From Streptosporangiaceae bacterium (GTDB lineage: Bacteria > Actinomycetota > Actinomycetes > Streptosporangiales > Streptosporangiaceae), in assembly GCA_030045295.1 (NCBI GenBank), contig JASIGD010000003.1, positions 1 through 11,925 of the forward strand: a stretch of 11,925 nucleotides of DNA, given 5' to 3'. The notes beneath the pieces were generated by a model. That model was not told the DNA's origin, did not search any database, and was given only the letters and a program-made list of their open reading frames with translations. Of the stretch, positions 6,030 through 11,925 are shown piece by piece (positions within the stretch are counted from its first letter, which is position 1; each line of letters starts with the position of its first letter). Both the position numbers and the translations under genes were made by a program.

Positions 6030-6842
6030 GTGAACGAGCCCAGCTCGCGGAGCCCTCAGTCAGCGCTGCTGGCCCCGCAGTCAAGGTACGTGCTGCCGTC
6101 CTTCGTGGAGCGGACCTCGTACGGGATCAAGGAAATGAACCCGTACAACAAGCTTTTCGAGGAGCGGATCATCTTTCTAGGCGTCCAGATCGACGACGCC
6201 TCAGCGAACGACGTCATGGCCCAGTTGCTCACCCTCGAGGCCATCGACCCCGATCGCGACATCACGATGTACATCAACTCGCCCGGTGGGTCGATGACGT
6301 CGATGATGGCGATCTACGACACGATGCAGTTCATCCAGCCGGACATCACCACCTGCTGCATCGGCCAAGCGGCCTCCGCGGCTGCCGTGCTGCTCGCCGC
6401 GGGAACCAAGGGCAAGCGGATGGCGCTGCCGAACTCCCGCATCCTCATCCACCAGCCGGCCACTGAGGGCGGATACGGCCAGTCCACCGACATGGAGATC
6501 CAGGCCCGCGAGATCCTGCGGATGCGCTCGGCGATGGAGGTGATCCTGGCCCGACACACCGGCAAGGAAGAGGAAACGATCCGCCGCGACATTGAGCGGG
6601 ACAAGTTTCTCACCGCCGACGAGGCCAAGGAGTACGGCATCATCGACGAGGTCCTGACCATGATCAAGCGCGGCACGGAGCGCGCAGTCGAGGTAGTGTC
6701 ATCCTTACCGGGAGGGATTCAGCTCTTCCCTACCGGGCCGCTGAGGGGTTTGATGGTGTCCATCGGAGCCCAGGAGGCGGTACCGTCAATATGCAAGCAC
6801 ATGACGGCCTCGCGGGACATGTCCGCTGGAGGCGGCCGGTGA
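6030..6842 (+). CDS. clpP2: ATP-dependent Clp protease proteolytic subunit ClpP2 with C-terminal extension
   Basis: From GTG 6030 the protein has 270 residues. The catalytic triad is Ser116 (GQAASAAAV), His141 (ILIHQP) and Asp191 (ERDKFLTA). The N-terminal RYVLPSFVERTSYG and NPYNKLFEERIIFLGVQ motifs are those of actinobacterial ClpP2, which forms the second ring of ClpP1P2 and, in mycobacteria, the face that ClpX docks on. GTG 6030 is preferred over in-frame ATG 5982 (16 more residues) because AAGGAG (6018-6023) sits six bases ahead of it. After YGIIDEVL (about residue 209), where relatives end within some ten residues, the frame continues for about 60 more. This tail is rich in Gly/Ser/Pro, contains MTASRDMSAGGGR, and uses rare codons (TTA at 6705, ATA, TCA twice, GTA twice). 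Core identity is certain; the tail may be a recent extension. Confidence 0.95.
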   Translation: MNEPSSRSPQSALLAPQSRYVLPSFVERTSYGIKEMNPYNKLFEERIIFLGVQIDDASANDVMAQLLTLEAIDPDRDITMYINSPGGSMTSMMAIYDTMQFIQPDITTCCIGQAASAAAVLLAAGTKGKRMALPNSRILIHQPATEGGYGQSTDMEIQAREILRMRSAMEVILARHTGKEEETIRRDIERDKFLTADEAKEYGIIDEVLTMIKRGTERAVEVVSSLPGGIQLFPTGPLRGLMVSIGAQEAVPSICKHMTASRDMSAGGGR

Positions 6843-6864
6843 GGCCGTCGCGGCGGCACCATGT

Positions 6865-6871
6865 AAAGGAG
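6865..6871 (+). promoter_or_regulatory. Strong ribosome-binding site of clpX
   Basis: AAAGGAG seven bases before GTG 6879 fixes the clpX start. Just upstream, ATG TAA (6861-6866) forms a start-stop pair whose TAA runs into this site. Confidence 0.75.
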
Positions 6872-6878
6872 TATCTGG

Positions 6879-8153
<1,275 letters not shown>

Positions 8154-8451
8154 GTCTGCCCGGCACGTCTTGCACCGAACGTGTCCTCGTCCGCGCCAGG
8201 CTGCGTGACCGCGTCGGCGTGATTTGTGGACCCATCGCATACCCGTTCGATACCATCAGGTTAGCCTGCGGATCCATCACGTATCGCCGCATCCGGAGGC
8301 GATGTCGACTTTGGGCGTATTGCCCATGATCATTGCCGTTCCTGTGTAGCCTCCCACTTATTGCCTTGGTCCGGCGCGGTTTACGCCACCGCCGGGATCT
8401 CGGACGCTGGACAAGCAGTCGTCGTCCACAGCGACAGGGAATTGAGCACAG
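8154..8451. other. clpX to YGQ-repeat gene intergenic region with an imperfect direct repeat
   Basis: No gene is supported in these 298 bases. Two 16-base copies, GGACCCATCGCATACC (8228-8243) and GGATCCATCACGTATC (8270-8285), match at 12 of 16 positions with only transitions. They are 42 bases apart start to start, close to four helical turns. TGGGC-GTATT-GCCCA (8312-8326) is a short inverted repeat, followed by the palindrome ATGATCAT (8326-8333). Possible -35/-10 pairs such as TTGCCG (8333-8338) with ACTTAT (8356-8361) are weak. No terminator with a T tract is seen. Confidence 0.4.
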
Positions 8452-10065
8452 ATGAGTGGTTGGGATGCTCCCACAGGCAGCTGGGATTCGGGCGCGGAGC
8501 CCGAAGGATCCGGGTCGGACGATCCGGGCTACCAGCAGAGCCAGCAGAGCCAGCCGACCGGCGGCTACCACGCCGCGCCGGGCGGCGAGGCAATCCTACG
8601 CGCCGGGCGAAGGGGCCTGCCCGGCTACGACCAAGCGCAAGGCTACGATCAATCCGCCGGCTACGACCAGGCAGCGGGCTACGGATCAGGACCCAGCCGG
8701 GCAGAGCAGCAGTACACCGACCAGGGCTACGGGCAGCAGCCCGGCGCGGTTCGGGACTACCGTCAGGACTCCCCCGGTCAGGATGCCTACGGCCAGCAGG
8801 GTTACGAGCAGCAAGGCTACGGCCAGCAGGATTACGGCCAGCATGCCTACGGCCAGCAGGATAACGGCCAGCGGGGCTACGAGCAGCAAGGCTACGGCCG
8901 GCATGAATACGGCCAGCAAGACTACGGCCAGCATGAATACGGCCAGCAAGGCTACGGCCAGCAGGATTACGAGCAGCAAGGGTACGGCCAGCAAGGTTAC
9001 GGCCAGCAAGGTTACAGCCAGCAGGATTACGGCCAGCAAGGGTACGGCCAGCATGCCTACGGCCAGCAGGATTACGACCAGCAGGGTTACGGCCAGCAAG
9101 GCTACGGCCAGCAGGATTACGGCCCGAGCAGCTTCAGCCAGACGGCTGCCCCGGGCGGTACCGGCTACCAGCAGGACGGTTACGGCCAGGGTTCTTACCC
9201 CCCCGACGGGTACGGCACCCAAGGCGGCTACCCGCAGGATTCCTACGGTCAACCCGGTTACCGCCAGCCCGCCTACGGCCAGGGCGAGTACGGGCCGGAC
9301 GCGTATGCCCAGGCGGGCACCCGGCAGCCGGTCCGGCAGGCGCACGACGACGATGACGTCGCAGCAGGTCTCCAGTCGCGCTCCGGGCCGCCTCGGTCCG
9401 GGCAGCGGTCGCCGGGGCTTACCGGGATCCGGATGGTCCTCTACCTGGTCGCGTGCGCCCTGGGCGCGGCCCTGATCGTATTGCTGGTCATCCACCTGAC
9501 GAAGACCGGCACGACGAGCTCGGCGAGCGGCTCATCGACACCGGCCACCAGCGCCACGCCCGTCGGGCCGCCTGTTTACGTCCTAACGAAAGCGGCCAGG
9601 GTCGGCACTTATCCGCTGAACGGCGGCGCGACCAAGATTTGGGCGAGCGCGGCCGCCGCCAACGTGGCTCCCTTCATGGCCGAGATCAAAGCCAAGGGAG
9701 CGGGTCACCCAGGGCACGAAGTGGTGGCCGTGTACGACCTCACCGCGGTCAGTTCCCCGTCCGCTAGCGACTTCCAGGCCATCAGGTTCGTCGGCTGGGA
9801 CGGTAGGTTCGACCCGAAAGAGGTCATCAAGCTCGAGAAGACCCACCTCCAGTCCACTCGCATGGTCAGCCCGGGTCCGCACGGCGGCGAGATGATGTGT
9901 GGTTACAACGACTCAGGCGGCGCCGATGCCAGCGAGTGCGTATGGGTCACCGCCAGCACCTTCGGTCAGGTCCAGTTCGTCGTCGGCCAGGCGGAGGTCA
10001 AGTACCCCGGCGCCTCCACCTACGCCCTGAAGGTCAGGCAGGCCGTAGAGGTCCAGAGCCGGTAG
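8452..10065 (+). CDS. Bitopic membrane protein with Tyr/Gly/Gln-rich tandem-repeat N-terminus
   Basis: I do not recognise a named family. The 537-residue protein starts [11 protein letters not shown] and is low in complexity up to about residue 320. It has GYDQ-type units near 65-90, 23 consecutive five-residue units of the form (Q/H)-x-Y-G-Q at 111-225, and looser GYGQ/YPQD repeats to about 290. An acidic HDDDD and an Arg/Ser/Pro segment precede one transmembrane helix (about 328-349). There is no N-terminal signal peptide, and arginine precedes the helix, so the N-terminus should be cytoplasmic and the C-terminus outside. After a Ser/Thr-rich linker (about 350-380), residues about 385-537 look globular, with two cysteines in MMCGYNDSG...ECVWVTAS that could form a disulphide. 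The start has only a weak AGGGA upstream. It lies between clpX and valS on the same strand. Repeats make exact function unpredictable. Confidence 0.85.
   Translation: MSGWDAPTGSWDSGAEPEGSGSDDPGYQQSQQSQPTGGYHAAPGGEAILRAGRRGLPGYDQAQGYDQSAGYDQAAGYGSGPSRAEQQYTDQGYGQQPGAVRDYRQDSPGQDAYGQQGYEQQGYGQQDYGQHAYGQQDNGQRGYEQQGYGRHEYGQQDYGQHEYGQQGYGQQDYEQQGYGQQGYGQQGYSQQDYGQQGYGQHAYGQQDYDQQGYGQQGYGQQDYGPSSFSQTAAPGGTGYQQDGYGQGSYPPDGYGTQGGYPQDSYGQPGYRQPAYGQGEYGPDAYAQAGTRQPVRQAHDDDDVAAGLQSRSGPPRSGQRSPGLTGIRMVLYLVACALGAALIVLLVIHLTKTGTTSSASGSSTPATSATPVGPPVYVLTKAARVGTYPLNGGATKIWASAAAANVAPFMAEIKAKGAGHPGHEVVAVYDLTAVSSPSASDFQAIRFVGWDGRFDPKEVIKLEKTHLQSTRMVSPGPHGGEMMCGYNDSGGADASECVWVTASTFGQVQFVVGQAEVKYPGASTYALKVRQAVEVQSR
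8782..9126 (+). repeat. Coding tandem array, 23 units of 15 bases (YGQ pentapeptides)
   Basis: The array consists of in-phase 15-base units resembling CAGCAAGGCTACGGC. Each encodes Gln/His, Gly/Asp/Ala/Glu, Tyr, usually Gly and Gln; variants include DN, YE, YS, YD, and an Arg in place of the final Gln or of the leading Gln. Near-identical units at DNA level, and a 27-base segment repeated exactly at 8836-8862 and 9046-9072 (14 units apart), point to expansion by slippage or unequal recombination. Period and reading-frame phase show it is a protein repeat, not CRISPR. Confidence 0.9.
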
Positions 10066-10112
10066 CCGTCTGCCCGAGCCTCTCGAAGGCGTCCCCGGAG
10101 CCAACACCGCAC

Positions 10113-10118
10113 TAGACT
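10113..10118 (+). promoter_or_regulatory. -10 element TAGACT of valS, leaderless transcript likely
   Basis: TAGACT (4/6 match, a common actinobacterial -10) ends eight bases before GTG 10127, so RNA would begin at about 10125-10127. No Shine-Dalgarno lies between. The -35 region is not recognisable. Confidence 0.5.
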
Positions 10119-10126
10119 CACCTGTC

Positions 10127-11925
10127 GTGAGCAGACCCGATCCCATCGAGCTGCCCTCCCAGTACGCGCCGTCCGAGGTGGAGGGCCCGCGCTACGAACG
10201 CTGGGAGAAGGCAGGGTACTTTGTCGCGGACGCGTACTCCGCCGCCCCCGCGTACTGCATCGTCATCCCGCCGCCGAACGTGACCGGCTTCCTGCACATC
10301 GGCCACGCGCTCAACCACACGCTGATAGACGCGCTGGTCAGGCGCCGCCGCATGCAGGGCTACAACACCTTGTGGCTGCCCGGCATGGACCACGCCGGTA
10401 TCGCCACCCAGAACGTGGTCGAGCGTGAGCTGGCCAAGGAGGGCCTGAGCCGTCACGACCTCGGCCGGGAGGCCTTCGTCGAGCGGGTCTGGCAGTGGAA
10501 GGCCGAGTCCGGCGGCAAGATCCTGGGCCAGATGCGCCGCCTGGGCGACAGCGTGGACTGGTCGCGCGAGCGTTTCACGATGGACGAGGGCCTGTCCCGC
10601 GCCGTTCAGACGATCTTCAAGCAGCTCTTCGACGACGGCCTGATCTACCGGGCTGAACGCATCATCAACTGGTGCCCTCGGTGCCTGACCGCTCTGTCCG
10701 ACATCGAGGTCGATCACAGCGACGACGAGGGCGAGCTCATCTCCATCCGCTACGGCGGTGTTGGCGAAGACCAGGCGAACGACTCGATCGTGGTCGCCAC
10801 CACGAGACCGGAAACGATGCTCGGCGATACCGCCGTGGCGGTGCACCCCGACGACGCGCGTTATACCCGCCTGGTCGGCAAGACCGTCGAGCTGCCGCTC
10901 ACCGGTCGGCGCATCCCGGTGATCGCCGATGACCATGTCGACCCGTCGTTCGGGACCGGAGCGGTCAAGGTGACCCCCGCCCACGACCCGAACGACTTCG
11001 AGATCGGCCGCCGCCACGACCTGCCCAGCCTGACCATCTTGGACGAGCACGGCGTGATCACCGCGCACGGCCCGTTCCAGGGACTGGACCGGTTCGAGGC
11101 CCGGCCCGCCGTGGTGGCCGCGCTCCGCGAGCAGGGCCGGATCGTGTCCGAGGTCCGCCCGTACCTGCACGCGGTCGGCCACTGCAGCCGCTGCAGCACC
11201 ACCGTCGAGCCGCGCCAGTCGCTGCAGTGGTTCGTCCGCGTCGCCCCGCTGGCCAAGGCCGCCGGCGACGCGGTCCGCGACGGCCGCGTCCGCCTCCACC
11301 CGCCGGAAATGAACGCGCGGTACTTCGCCTGGGTGGATGACATGCACGACTGGTGCATCAGTCGCCAGCTCTGGTGGGGGCACCGCATCCCGGTCTTCTA
11401 CGGCCCCGACGGCGAGGTGCGCTGCGTTGGCCCGGACGAGCAGCCGCCAGCAGGCTGGCACCAGGATCCCGATGTGCTTGACACCTGGTTCTCGTCTGCC
11501 CTGTGGCCGTTCTCCACGCTCGGCTGGCCCGATGACACCCCGGACCTGCGTGCCTTCTACCCGACCAGCGTGCTCGTCACCGGGTACGACATCCTGTTCT
11601 TCTGGGTCGCGCGGATGATGATGTTCGGCCTGTACGCGATGCGCGGTGCCGAGCCGGCCGACGCCGTGCCGTTCCGCGTCGTGGCCCTGCACGGGCTGGT
11701 CCGCGACCAGTTCGGTAAGAAGATGTCGAAGTCACGCGGGAACACCGTGGACCCGCTGGACTGGGTGGACAGGTTCGGAGCCGACGCGACCAGGTTCACC
11801 CTCGCCCGCGGCGCCAACCCGGGCGCCGACGTCGCGATCAGCGAGGAATGGGCGGCGGGCTCGCGAAACTTCTGCAACAAGCTATGGAACGCCGTCCGGT
11901 TCGCCCTGCTCAATGGCGCTCACGT
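10127..11925 (+). CDS. valS: Valyl-tRNA synthetase, 3' end cut by window edge
   Basis: This class I aminoacyl-tRNA synthetase charges tRNA-Val with valine in the cytoplasm. About 599 residues are visible. They include PPPNVTG (48-54), the HIGH signature (57-60), [13 protein letters not shown], the editing-domain entry [13 protein letters not shown], zinc-type Cys pairs around WCPRC and HCSRC, the [17 protein letters not shown] block typical of ValRS, and KMSKS at 532-536. DHAG and the WPFSTLGWP block distinguish it from IleRS and LeuRS. The anticodon-binding domain and C-terminal coiled-coil arm lie beyond the edge. GTG 10127 is the start because [19 protein letters not shown] aligns with family N-termini. 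No ribosome-binding site precedes it, and a -10-like TAGACT lies just upstream. It follows the YGQ-repeat gene by 61 bases. No T-box leader is present. Confidence 0.97.
   Translation, partial: MSRPDPIELPSQYAPSEVEGPRYERWEKAGYFVADAYSAAPAYCIVIPPPNVTGFLHIGHALNHTLIDALVRRRRMQGYNTLWLPGMDHAGIATQNVVERELAKEGLSRHDLGREAFVERVWQWKAESGGKILGQMRRLGDSVDWSRERFTMDEGLSRAVQTIFKQLFDDGLIYRAERIINWCPRCLTALSDIEVDHSDDEGELISIRYGGVGEDQANDSIVVATTRPETMLGDTAVAVHPDDARYTRLVGKTVELPLTGRRIPVIADDHVDPSFGTGAVKVTPAHDPNDFEIGRRHDLPSLTILDEHGVITAHGPFQGLDRFEARPAVVAALREQGRIVSEVRPYLHAVGHCSRCSTTVEPRQSLQWFVRVAPLAKAAGDAVRDGRVRLHPPEMNARYFAWVDDMHDWCISRQLWWGHRIPVFYGPDGEVRCVGPDEQPPAGWHQDPDVLDTWFSSALWPFSTLGWPDDTPDLRAFYPTSVLVTGYDILFFWVARMMMFGLYAMRGAEPADAVPFRVVALHGLVRDQFGKKMSKSRGNTVDPLDWVDRFGADATRFTLARGANPGADVAISEEWAAGSRNFCNKLWNAVRFALLNGAH

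Noticed and set aside
8782..9126. Regular short repeats resembling a CRISPR array
   Set aside because: The period is 15 bases with no unique spacers and stays in codon phase; it encodes pentapeptides.
8686..9495. Minus-strand frame encoding repeated hydrophobic LLAV-type segments, looking like a membrane protein
   Set aside because: It arises because the antisense of the YGQ codons spells Leu/Ala/Val; it is a by-product of the repeat array.
10118..11692. Minus-strand open frame of 524 codons over valS
   Set aside because: It is antisense to valS and shows the His/Asp/Gly/Val-rich composition expected of a mirrored frame.

Overview
The window comes from a high-GC actinobacterium. The evidence is the strongly GC-biased third codon positions, GTG starts, a paired clpP1-clpP2 arrangement, and the order tig, clpP1, clpP2, clpX, then valS, which is familiar from Streptomyces and relatives. 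I cannot name the genus. No tRNA, rRNA, insertion sequence, phage module or CRISPR array is visible.

Left part (1-3175): a FUSC-type membrane transporter on the minus strand runs off the left edge. It diverges from a GlxA-family (DJ-1/PfpI plus AraC) regulator on the plus strand. The roughly 300-base divergent region holds a plausible promoter for the regulator with an inverted repeat between its -35 and -10 elements. It also holds a short overlapping upstream reading frame whose ATG lies at the predicted transcription start.

Middle (3216-8153): a small four-helix 'phage holin family' membrane protein comes first, then the protein-quality-control block of trigger factor (tig), clpP1, clpP2 and clpX. 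Trigger factor meets nascent chains at the ribosome, and ClpX unfolds substrates into the ClpP1P2 chamber. Exact copies of the published ClgR operator core (GTTCGC-N5-GCG) lie upstream of both tig and clpP1, suggesting co-regulation by the Clp-gene regulator ClgR. Two further copies inside coding regions temper that. ClpP2 carries an unusual C-terminal tail of about 55 residues with atypical codons, including a TTA.

Right part (8154-11925): a 298-base intergenic region with an imperfect direct repeat leads to a 537-residue bitopic membrane protein. Its predicted cytoplasmic N-terminus contains 23 tandem YGQ-type pentapeptides, similar in flavour to prion-like domains of FUS/EWS proteins, and its outer domain has a Cys pair. 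Valyl-tRNA synthetase follows, probably from a leaderless transcript, and is cut by the right edge.

Most genes here are core housekeeping genes. The parts most worth a second look are the YGQ-repeat protein, the ClpP2 tail, the ClgR-like sites and the regulator's overlapping upstream reading frame.
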